The notes under the pieces are model-generated. The model saw nothing but the letters and a program-made list of their open reading frames with translations. It had not been told where the DNA came from and ran no database searches. Positions 1-6,147 of a DNA stretch of 45,045 nucleotides are shown here, piece after piece (position 1 is the first letter of the stretch; each line of letters begins with the position of its first letter). This DNA comes from Prevotellaceae bacterium UBA2448. Lineage in GTDB: Bacteria > Bacteroidota > Bacteroidia > Bacteroidales > Bacteroidaceae. The position numbers and the translations under genes were made by a program. The stretch covers positions 1 to 45,045 of the forward strand of contig DDQG01000011.1 of NCBI GenBank assembly GCA_002342585.1, given 5' to 3'.

Positions 1-437
1 AGGCTTGCTGGGATGCAGCAGGTGAGGTAATCAAGGCATGGGCAACAGAAGGTCACTCGGTGGCGCTGCCAGGACTCGGCAACATGCGCTTCGGACTCCG
101 TTCTAAGTCGGTAGAGAACGTAAACGACGTGAAGGCGTCTCTCATCACAAGCCGACGCATCATCTTCATCCCTTCTGTCGATCTGAAGGACGAACTGGCT
201 AAGACGGCAGTTCAGATTACCTGCTACGACCGCAACGGCGAACTGGTAAAGCGCGTGACTACCGATGCCGGTGAAGTCGAAGACCCAGAAGGTGACGAGA
301 CTGGCGAGTCTGACGGCAAGACCGATGGTTCTAACGAAAACGAAAACCAAAACGAAAACGGTTCTAACCAGAACCAAAACGAAAACCAAAACCCAGGCGG
401 AGGTGGCGGTACCGGTGATGGCACGGACGAGTCCTAA
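1..437 (+). CDS. HU-family DNA-binding protein (5' end outside window)
   Basis: The reading frame is open from the first base, so the gene begins before the window; a GTG at 60 is only an internal codon. The visible part resembles the C-terminal half of the HU-related proteins of Bacteroidetes: a stretch reading VALPGLGNMRFGLRS, then VKASLITSRRIIFIPS and a helix DLKDELAK, where HU proteins carry the DNA-binding beta arm and final helix. After this comes a tail of about 60 residues, first acidic (EVEDPEGDETGE), then almost only Asn, Glu and Gln, then a glycine run. Such low-complexity tails are common in this family. It is followed by a smalltalk peptide, its usual neighbour. The expected role is nucleoid or DNA binding; I cannot tell which process it serves. 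The amidase often found downstream of this pair is absent here. Confidence 0.75.
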   Translation, partial: ACWDAAGEVIKAWATEGHSVALPGLGNMRFGLRSKSVENVNDVKASLITSRRIIFIPSVDLKDELAKTAVQITCYDRNGELVKRVTTDAGEVEDPEGDETGESDGKTDGSNENENQNENGSNQNQNENQNPGGGGGTGDGTDES

Positions 438-441
438 GCGA

Positions 442-472
442 GTTGACAGGTGAAAGTTGACAGGTGATAGTT
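442..472. repeat. Heptamer tandem tract 1
   Basis: Four 7-nt units in alternation: GTTGACA, GGTGAAA, GTTGACA, GGTGATA. The tract starts 4 nt after the stop codon of the HU-like gene. Confidence 0.85.
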
Positions 473-498
473 AGCCCCCAACCCCCAAAGGGGGCTAA
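471..498. repeat. C/G-rich intergenic hairpin
   Basis: Perfect inverted repeat with 9-bp arms, TTAGCCCCC (471-479) and GGGGGCTAA (490-498), around a 10-nt loop. No T run follows, so it is not a canonical terminator. It resembles the C-rich hairpins at 12872 and 19441 and may belong to a dispersed palindrome family. Confidence 0.7.
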
Positions 499-512
499 CT
501 TCTCTAAACTCA

Positions 513-550
513 AATTCTCTAATTCTCTAATTCTCTAATTCTCTAATTCT
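513..550. repeat. Octamer tandem tract (AATTCTCT)
   Basis: Four exact copies of AATTCTCT (513-544) and a partial fifth (545-550), ending 8 nt before the start codon of the smalltalk gene. Copy-number change here would alter the leader of that gene. Confidence 0.9.
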
Positions 551-558
551 TGAAAACT

Positions 559-666
559 ATGAAACGCGATATTCTTGAGACAGTGGTGAAGGTTATAGTA
601 GCCGCGCTCACAGCATTTTTGACAGCTATCACAACTACAAGTTGTATGGGACATGGACCATTTTAA
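559..666 (+). CDS. Smalltalk-family small protein
   Basis: A 35-residue peptide starting MKRDILETVVKVIVAALTAF and ending in TTSCMGHGPF. The central hydrophobic helix (about residues 8-26) and the Thr-rich SCM end match the 'smalltalk protein' family of Bacteroidales, very short peptides typically found just after a HU-family gene, as here. The function of the family is unknown; the helix suggests membrane association, and the Cys near the end could be a lipid or disulfide site, which is my inference. The ATG at 559 is the only sensible start; it follows an octamer tract, and there is no clear Shine-Dalgarno sequence, as is usual in this phylum. A heptamer tract begins directly after the stop codon and a strong terminator lies 70 nt downstream. 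Confidence 0.8.
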   Translation: MKRDILETVVKVIVAALTAFLTAITTTSCMGHGPF

Positions 667-667
667 C

Positions 668-702
668 GGTTAAAGGTTAAAGGTTAAAGGTGAAAGGTGA
701 AA
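668..702. repeat. Heptamer tandem tract 2
   Basis: Three copies of GGTTAAA followed by two of GGTGAAA. The tract begins one base after the smalltalk stop codon. Confidence 0.9.
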
Positions 703-713
703 TCAAACTTCGT

Positions 714-737
714 ACGAAAGACGAATGACGAAAGACG
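714..737. repeat. Heptamer tandem tract 3
   Basis: ACGAAAG, ACGAATG, ACGAAAG and a partial fourth unit, running into the left arm of the terminator at 737. Confidence 0.75.
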
Positions 738-768
738 GGCTTCGCAGTGATGCGAGGCTCTTTTTTTT
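737..768 (+). terminator. Rho-independent terminator after HU/smalltalk
   Basis: A 9-bp stem GGGCTTCGC (737-745) pairs with GCGAGGCTC (752-760), including two G-U pairs, around a 6-nt loop and followed by eight T residues (761-768). Confidence 0.85.
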
Positions 769-769
769 C

Positions 770-1216
770 ACAATTGTTCCAATGTTGCAATGTTGCAACA
801 CGATTTTTTATTTTTTTTGAGTGGTAATCGCATAAAATGAGACTACCACAGATTCGCTTGTTTCTTTCTTTTTGAACCTGTCGGAAATTCCGACAAGTTG
901 TTTAATTTGAACTTGTGCAATTTTTGCACAGGTTGCTTTTATTATTACATTTGCTTTTTTCATTTATCATGTGTTCCAAGATATCACATGTGCAAAATTT
1001 GCACATGTGATATCTTGCTCCAATTCTTCCTCCTTGGGCGATACTTATATTGAGTATTATGCAAAAATTGCATATTACTCTCTTCCAACTCACATTCTTT
1101 AAATGCATTGTTTATGTGGCGTGCTAGGAGAAACAAAGGGACAGGTAAGTGTTTTACACCAGCAACAATTTGGACAAAAAACAAAGTAAAACTATGGCAT
1201 AGTTACATTTTATCCT
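770..1216. other. Gene-free region with a series of palindromes
   Basis: No convincing gene lies between 667 and 1253. The stretch holds octamer units at 770-801 and five palindromes: TGTTGCAA-tg-TTGCAACA (783-800), TGTCGGAA-a-TTCCGACA (879-895), TGTGCAA-ttt-TTGCACA (914-930), a 41-nt palindrome (977-1017) and TATGCAA-aaa-TTGCATA (1058-1074). Four of the five have GCAA/TTGC at the inner edge of the arms. They could be operators, small-RNA hairpins or ends of a mobile palindromic element; nothing here decides between these. Confidence 0.75.
977..1017. repeat. 41-nt perfect palindrome
   Basis: Two 20-nt arms (977-996 and 998-1017) are perfect reverse complements around a single A at 997. The inner part contains CACATGTGCAAA and its mirror, related to the palindrome at 914-930. 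No T run follows on either strand, so a simple terminator is unlikely. Confidence 0.9.
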
Positions 1217-1224
1217 TACCTTTG
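1217..1224 (+). promoter_or_regulatory. Candidate -7 element for the GH51 gene
   Basis: TACCTTTG fits the Bacteroidetes -7 consensus TAnnTTTG, 30 nt before the ATG. The -33 region (ATGG at 1194-1197) is a poor match to TTTG. Confidence 0.55.
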
Positions 1225-1253
1225 TCGAAGTATTAAATAAATCTATTGCAATC

Positions 1254-3233
1254 ATGAAAAAGAATGTTTTCCTTCTACTGTGTTTTCTGACTAATGTGTT
1301 ATATGTGTGGGCTGCAAAGCCGATGAAACCGATTAAAGGCGGTAAGTCTATCAGCGACCAGCTGATCGGTATCTTCTTCGAGGATCTGAGTTCTGCTGCC
1401 GACGGCGGACTGAATGCTGAACTGGTGCAGAACGGCTCGTTCGAGTATTCTCCGACAGAGCGCGACGGATGGGGTGCTGGTACTGCCTGGCGACTGATGA
1501 AGCACGGACACTCATTAGGGTATATGACTCCACAACAGAGGATGGCAGGAGGAAACAGTTCTACTTATATGCAGATTCATGTGGAACGAGTAGGACATTA
1601 TTACGACTATAACGGATGGACCGGAGTCGGTCTGATGAATACAGGGTTTGACGGAATACCAGTCAAGAAGGATGCGAAGTACGACTGTTCGCTCCGCATT
1701 CTGAACAACACAGGAGGGACAAAGAAGGTTCGCATCCTGCTTACAGAACAGAAGGGAAGATGGGAGACGAAGGTGCTGGCTGAGGATTCTGTCGTAGTGG
1801 AGGAATCGAACAGCTGGCAACAACCGAAGGTGATACTCACAGCTACTGAAGAGAGCAACAGAGCTGCCCTGCAGGTGATTGTGCTGGATAAGGGCGATGT
1901 GTTCGTGGACGATATTTCTCTGCTGCCACAAGATACTTACAAGGGACACGGACTCAGACGCGACTTGGCAGAGGCGCTGGAGGCGATGAATCCTAAGTTT
2001 ATGCGTTTCCCAGGCGGATGTGTAGTGCATGGCGGTGGCGACGGCATGTGGGATACTTACAGATGGAAGAACACCATCGGTCCGAAGTGGGAACGCAAGC
2101 AGATGAAGAATACATGGGGTTATCACCAGTCAATGGCTTTAGGTTACTACGAGTATTTCCAACTATGCGAAGATATGGGTATGGAGCCCGTTCCTATCCT
2201 GCCTTGCGGAGTGAGTTGTCAGGGTGCCGGTGGCGGTTGGGGCATGAAGGGACATGCTCAGGATGCTGTACCTATGGAGGAGATGGACGAATGGACTCAG
2301 GATGTGCTCGACCTGATTGAATGGGCAAACGGAGACCCCGCCACTTCGAAGTGGGCGAAAAGGCGTGCTGAGGCAGGACACCCAAAGCCTTTCAACCTGA
2401 AGTATGTAGGTCTGGGAAATGAGGAGTATATCTCTGAAGCTTTCATCGAACGCTTTAAGTATATGTACGAGAGGGTAACAAAGGCTCATCCGGAGATTAT
2501 CATCATAGGTACTGCCGGTCCTGGTTCGCACCCCGGAAACGGCGATTACAAGAGGGCTTGGAAACTGGCAGAGGAGATTGGACTGCCTATTATCGACGAA
2601 CACTATTACGAGAAGCGCGAGTATTTCATGACAAGCCGTCAGTATGATTCGTACCCTCGCGACCGCAAAACAAAGGTGTATCTGGGTGAGTATGCTGCGA
2701 AGGACAAGAAACTCATCGATGCTCTGGCGGAGGCTCTGTACCTGATGCATGTGGAGAAGAATGGCGATGTGGTTTGCATGACTAGTTATGCGCCACTGTT
2801 TGCCCGCAAGAATGCAACCAGTTGGAATCCAGATCTTATATATTTCGACAACGAGAAGGTTTATCTCACCTGCAGTTATTATGTGCAGCAGTTGTTCGGA
2901 AAGTCGAGCGGACAGTATTACTACGGCGACTGCGTAAATATTGCCGAGGGCAATAATAAGCAGGGACAGAGCGTGATTCTGAATGTGAACACAAGGAAAC
3001 TATACGTAAAACTGTGTAATGCTTCCGACACTACTAAGCAGGCGGATATAGACCTGTCACGTTTTCCTCTGAAGGGAAAAGCAACAGTGACTACCATAAG
3101 CGGACAAGCAGAGGATGAGAATAATTACGAACAGCATCCTGTCGTACCAAAACAGGATGCCGTTAAAACAAAGAAGAAGTTTTCTGTAGAACTTGCCCCC
3201 TACTCTTTAGTGATGTTTGAGTACGAGATGTGA
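1254..3233 (+). CDS. GH51 alpha-L-arabinofuranosidase, secreted
   Basis: A 659-residue protein with a signal peptide (residues 1 to about 20) and the fold order of GH51: an N-terminal segment including IGIFFEDLSSAADGGLNAEL (39-58), a carbohydrate-binding-like beta region (about 100-225), the catalytic barrel (about 230-500) and a C-terminal beta domain. FMRFPGGCVVHG is the usual barrel opening. The acid/base Glu is expected at E390 in GLGNEEY and the nucleophile at E479 in YLGEYAA, both present. Family members remove terminal arabinofuranosyl groups from arabinan or arabinoxylan; the signal peptide suggests periplasmic or surface action. It faces the GH105 gene at 3332, another pectin-type enzyme, with the two genes converging in a 110-bp heptamer tract that contains its stop codon. 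Substrate preference cannot be read from sequence. Confidence 0.9.
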   Translation: MKKNVFLLLCFLTNVLYVWAAKPMKPIKGGKSISDQLIGIFFEDLSSAADGGLNAELVQNGSFEYSPTERDGWGAGTAWRLMKHGHSLGYMTPQQRMAGGNSSTYMQIHVERVGHYYDYNGWTGVGLMNTGFDGIPVKKDAKYDCSLRILNNTGGTKKVRILLTEQKGRWETKVLAEDSVVVEESNSWQQPKVILTATEESNRAALQVIVLDKGDVFVDDISLLPQDTYKGHGLRRDLAEALEAMNPKFMRFPGGCVVHGGGDGMWDTYRWKNTIGPKWERKQMKNTWGYHQSMALGYYEYFQLCEDMGMEPVPILPCGVSCQGAGGGWGMKGHAQDAVPMEEMDEWTQDVLDLIEWANGDPATSKWAKRRAEAGHPKPFNLKYVGLGNEEYISEAFIERFKYMYERVTKAHPEIIIIGTAGPGSHPGNGDYKRAWKLAEEIGLPIIDEHYYEKREYFMTSRQYDSYPRDRKTKVYLGEYAAKDKKLIDALAEALYLMHVEKNGDVVCMTSYAPLFARKNATSWNPDLIYFDNEKVYLTCSYYVQQLFGKSSGQYYYGDCVNIAEGNNKQGQSVILNVNTRKLYVKLCNASDTTKQADIDLSRFPLKGKATVTTISGQAEDENNYEQHPVVPKQDAVKTKKKFSVELAPYSLVMFEYEM

Positions 3234-3334
3234 AATGTGAGATGTGAAATGTGAAAGGTCAAAGGTGAAAGGTCAAAGGTGAAAGGTCAAAGGTCAATAA
3301 CCAATAACCCATAACCATTAACCATTAACCATTA
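3225..3334. repeat. 110-bp heptamer tract between convergent genes
   Basis: About 15.7 units of 7 nt: GAGATGT/GAAATGT alternation, then GAAAGGT/CAAAGGT alternation, then CAATAAC, CCATAAC and CATTAAC units. The tract begins in the last two codons of the GH51 gene and ends on the stop codon of the GH105 gene (TAA on the minus strand, 3332-3334), so it supplies both stops and fills the whole gap. Confidence 0.95.
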
Positions 3335-4507
3335 CTGGTTCATCATCTTGACGATTTCTGTGCCGCAGAGGAGGAAACAACCGAGACCGTAGTCGTCGAA
3401 GTCGGGTTCTTTGTCATAAGTAACTGGCTGAGAGTCCTTCGGTTCCTTACCTGTGCCCTGCACATATCCGAGGAAGCCGTTTGGATGGAGACAGTCGCGA
3501 ACCATCTTCTGCCACACATTATATATAATAGGGGTGAATTTCTTTGCAGGCAGAATACCCTGACGAACTCCCCAAGCCATTCCGTAGATAAAGAGGGCTG
3601 TGCCTGAAAGTTCTTTGCCACCAAAGTCGGTCGGGTCGGCAAGTGAGGCATACCAATAACCGTCTGGCTGCTGACAACGCAAAAGTCCCTTAGTCATTGC
3701 AAGGTAGTCTTTCTTGTAGTCATTATAGTGTGGGTCGCTTGGTAAACTCTCCATAGCACGCACAAGGGCAGCATATACCCAACCGTTTCCACGACTCCAG
3801 TAACAGTTCTTGCCACCAGGAGTAGTGAATGGAGCTACGAAGTCTTTGTCGCGCCACCAGAGTCCTTCTTTTCTGTTGAAGAATCCACCTGCTATCGAGT
3901 CGCGACTGGTGCGATACATCTGCCATCCCTGTTCTGCATAACGAAGGTAGTCGGGATCGCCCTGAAGACGACACATCTCACTGAGTTTTGTCAGCACAGG
4001 AAGTCCCATCTGAATGGCATCAATCCATGTCCAGTCGCCAAACGAGCCTGTAGAGCTGCCATTTCCCTGTTTCTGAGGTACATTGCGGCAGGCGATGAGG
4101 TTGTCCATACAAGCTATAGTTGGTCCTGCATGACCCATATCGAGATAGGTCTGACTGCAGCAGTAGTCGTCGGCATCGCGAGTCTTCACTCCATTGCGAG
4201 GAGTCCACTTATGAGCAGTTCCCCAATCGATAATATACTTGAAATATGCATCGGTTTTCTCACCACCCAACTGTCGTTCCAAGTCGGCAAGTGCATAGAG
4301 TCCCTCAAAGTAAACACCACGAGTCCAAAGATTTGAAGGACGCTGTTTCTTTACGAATGTAGGAGCTCCGGCATCAGGGTACTTGGCGATGAAATAGTCG
4401 TTAGCACATTCCATTGCTGCCATAATCTCCTGACGAGTTGGTTGAGAATTGACAATTGAGAATTGACAATTGAAAATTAGGAGAAGGGAAAGAAGAAGTT
4501 TTTTCAT
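3332..4507 (-). CDS. GH105 unsaturated glycuronyl hydrolase, secreted
   Basis: A 391-residue protein with the alpha/alpha-barrel pattern of GH88/GH105 (YteR-like). It shows RPSNLWTRGVYFEGLYAL (57-74), DADDYC (111-116), WIDAIQMGLPVL (161-172) and YWSRGNGWVYAAL further on; D163 aligns with the catalytic Asp of YteR and D112 with its second acidic residue. Such enzymes remove the 4,5-unsaturated uronic acid left by pectate or rhamnogalacturonan lyases. The N-terminus is a signal peptide whose second half (IFNCQFSIVNS, residues 11-21) is encoded by a heptamer tract. The gene starts 10 nt after cdaA and looks like the tail of the arginine-folP-cdaA run, though the functions do not match; it may have its own promoter. 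Which unsaturated uronic substrate it uses is open. Confidence 0.88.
   Translation of the reverse strand: MKKLLLSLLLIFNCQFSIVNSQPTRQEIMAAMECANDYFIAKYPDAGAPTFVKKQRPSNLWTRGVYFEGLYALADLERQLGGEKTDAYFKYIIDWGTAHKWTPRNGVKTRDADDYCCSQTYLDMGHAGPTIACMDNLIACRNVPQKQGNGSSTGSFGDWTWIDAIQMGLPVLTKLSEMCRLQGDPDYLRYAEQGWQMYRTSRDSIAGGFFNRKEGLWWRDKDFVAPFTTPGGKNCYWSRGNGWVYAALVRAMESLPSDPHYNDYKKDYLAMTKGLLRCQQPDGYWYASLADPTDFGGKELSGTALFIYGMAWGVRQGILPAKKFTPIIYNVWQKMVRDCLHPNGFLGYVQGTGKEPKDSQPVTYDKEPDFDDYGLGCFLLCGTEIVKMMNQ
4445..4479. repeat. Heptamer tract inside a signal-peptide coding region
   Basis: AGAATTG/ACAATTG alternates twice, followed by AAAATTA. The tract lies wholly inside the GH105 coding sequence, in frame, and encodes residues 10-21 of the signal peptide on the minus strand. 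Confidence 0.9.
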
Positions 4508-4517
4508 AGCCTGATCT

Positions 4518-5288
4518 TTATGGTTTTAAATTATTATTCAGTATGCTTTCAAGTTCGGTTCCATCGAGACGAAGACGGAATTCTCCCTGCATAGCTACAC
4601 TGATAGCTCCGGTTTCTTCACTCACGATGATTGCGATGGCATCGGACTGTTGGGTGATTCCCAGGGCAGCACGATGACGCAGTCCGAGGTCTTTCGGTAT
4701 GTGGAGCGAGTGACTGATAGGCAGGATGCAACCAACAGCTGTGATGCGTCCGTGTGATATAATCATTGCTCCGTCGTGGAGTGGTGAGTTCTTGAAGAAT
4801 ATGTTTTTGATGAGTTCTGTACTGATTCGTGCATCGATGGTTTCGCCCGATTTCACAATATCGGTAAGTGACATCTCGCGTTCGATGATTATCAAAGCTC
4901 CTATGAGGTTTTTAGACATGTAGTTGCACGCCATAACCACAGGCAACACGCTATCTGTTTCATCGTCCTCTGCAAGATTCTTGTTGTAGAAGAATCGCAT
5001 CAGTCGCGAAAGTCGTCTCTGGCTACCAAGGGTGAGGAAAAATCGACGTATTTCCTCTTGGAAGATGACGATCAGAGCAAGCACTCCCACACTAACCAAT
5101 TTATCGAAGATGCTACCCAGTAGTTTCATCTCGAACATCTGAGATACGACAATCCAAACCACGATGAAAACGAGGATTCCATAGAATATATTAAGAGAAC
5201 CCGATGATTTCATCAGTCGATATATCTGGTATAGCAATATGGCTACGCAGAGTATGTCAATAGCATCTTTTAATCCAAATTCGAGCAT
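4518..5288 (-). CDS. cdaA: Diadenylate cyclase CdaA
   Basis: A 256-residue membrane enzyme that condenses two ATP into cyclic di-AMP. It has the CdaA arrangement: three predicted membrane helices (about 8-27, 33-53, 62-77), a linker, then the DAC domain (about 100-240). Both active-site motifs are intact: DGA at 172-174 in PLHDGAMII and RHR at 204-206 in GLRHRAALG. Length and start (MLEFGLKDAIDI) match the family. It begins 10 nt after folP, with a heptamer tract straddling the folP stop, so the two are probably cotranscribed; a folP-cdaA neighbourhood is common in Bacteroidetes. Cyclic di-AMP usually governs osmolyte and potassium balance and wall integrity. No c-di-AMP phosphodiesterase or CdaR-like partner is in the window. 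Confidence 0.93.
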   Translation of the reverse strand: MLEFGLKDAIDILCVAILLYQIYRLMKSSGSLNIFYGILVFIVVWIVVSQMFEMKLLGSIFDKLVSVGVLALIVIFQEEIRRFFLTLGSQRRLSRLMRFFYNKNLAEDDETDSVLPVVMACNYMSKNLIGALIIIEREMSLTDIVKSGETIDARISTELIKNIFFKNSPLHDGAMIISHGRITAVGCILPISHSLHIPKDLGLRHRAALGITQQSDAIAIIVSEETGAISVAMQGEFRLRLDGTELESILNNNLKP

Positions 5289-5291
5289 GTA

Positions 5292-5319
5292 TTAGGGGTT
5301 AGAGGTTAGGGGTTAGAGT
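5292..5319. repeat. Heptamer tract at folP 3' end
   Basis: TTAGGGG, TTAGAGG, TTAGGGG, TTAGAGT. The folP stop codon (5299-5301, minus strand) and the last few folP codons (LTPNL) lie in the tract. Confidence 0.9.
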
Positions 5320-6108
5320 AATAACTTCCCGACATTCCTTGACGTCGTGGACGCGGAGGATGTTGGTTCCCTGCTGGAGGGCGAGGGTATTGAGTACGGT
5401 AGTCCCGTTGAGTGATTCTTCCGGAGTGCATCCAAGGCGTTTGTATATCATACTCTTGCGACTCAAACCAACGAGGATTGGCAGTTCGTAGATGAGCAGT
5501 TCATCTTGGTGAGCAAGGAGTTGATAGTTCTGTTCCAAAGTCTTGGAGAATCCGTAACCAGGGTCGAGGATTATGTCTTTCTGTCCCAAATCGCGCAACT
5601 GCTGAATGCGACGAGAGAAGTAAAGCAGCATTTCCGGCATCAAATCAGTTGTAGGCATATTGTGGGTCAGGATATATGGCACGCCGAGCTTAGCTACGGT
5701 AGGAAACATATTTTCGTCCATTTCACCGCCAGAAACATCGTTTATGATGTCGACTCCCAATTCCTCAATAGCCATACGAGCCACATCACTACGGAAGGTG
5801 TCAACACTCACAGGTGTCGTTGGAGCCACACTGCGAACAATAGCCATTGCCTGACGAAGACGAGCCATCTCTTCCTCTACAGGAACATCACTGGCACCAG
5901 GACGAGTGGAATAGGCTCCCACATCAATCATAGTACCCCCTTCACTGATTATCTGCTCTACCCTACTCCTTATGTCACTTTCCGTCTGATGACGGGCACC
6001 GGCATAGAATGAGTCAGGTGTTGCATTGAGTATTCCCATCACCTGCGGCGTTGAGAGGTCGAACAAACGACCTCTTACGTTTATGGTGTATGGTATTAGT
6101 GGTTTCAA
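5299..6108 (-). CDS. folP: Dihydropteroate synthase
   Basis: The enzyme joins p-aminobenzoate to the pterin diphosphate in folate synthesis. Signatures are VMGILNATPDSFYAGAR near the N-terminus, GGTMIDVGAYSTRPGA, VSVDTFRSDVA, INDVSGGEMD, DIILDPGYGFSKTLEQN and VGLSRKSMIYKRLG, and the C-terminal RVHDVKECREV. The longest open frame runs to 6234 (311 aa), but its first 42 codons overlap argD and the heptamer tract and do not resemble folP. I place the start at a TTG at 6106-6108 (269 aa), giving MKPLIPYTINVRGRLFDLS, which matches the usual N-terminus; this start is uncertain. It sits between argD and cdaA on the same strand. Confidence 0.88.
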   Translation of the reverse strand: MKPLIPYTINVRGRLFDLSTPQVMGILNATPDSFYAGARHQTESDIRSRVEQIISEGGTMIDVGAYSTRPGASDVPVEEEMARLRQAMAIVRSVAPTTPVSVDTFRSDVARMAIEELGVDIINDVSGGEMDENMFPTVAKLGVPYILTHNMPTTDLMPEMLLYFSRRIQQLRDLGQKDIILDPGYGFSKTLEQNYQLLAHQDELLIYELPILVGLSRKSMIYKRLGCTPEESLNGTTVLNTLALQQGTNILRVHDVKECREVITLTPNL

Positions 6109-6147
6109 ATGTGAAATGTGAAAGGTGAAATGTGAAAGGTCAAAGCA
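6106..6147. repeat. Heptamer tract between argD and folP
   Basis: Units CAAATGT, GAAATGT, GAAAGGT, GAAATGT, GAAAGGT, CAAAGCA. They are the same units as in the 3225-3334 tract. The argD stop codon (6140-6142, minus strand) is inside it, and the proposed folP start lies at its other end. Confidence 0.9.

Noticed and set aside
902..1184. Small minus-strand open frames in the palindrome region
   Set aside because: Their translations are Cys- and Ile-rich without similarity to anything, and they run through the palindromes; no start or promoter supports them.
3225..3334. Possible CRISPR array
   Set aside because: The units are 7 nt and directly tandem without spacers, and there are no cas genes.
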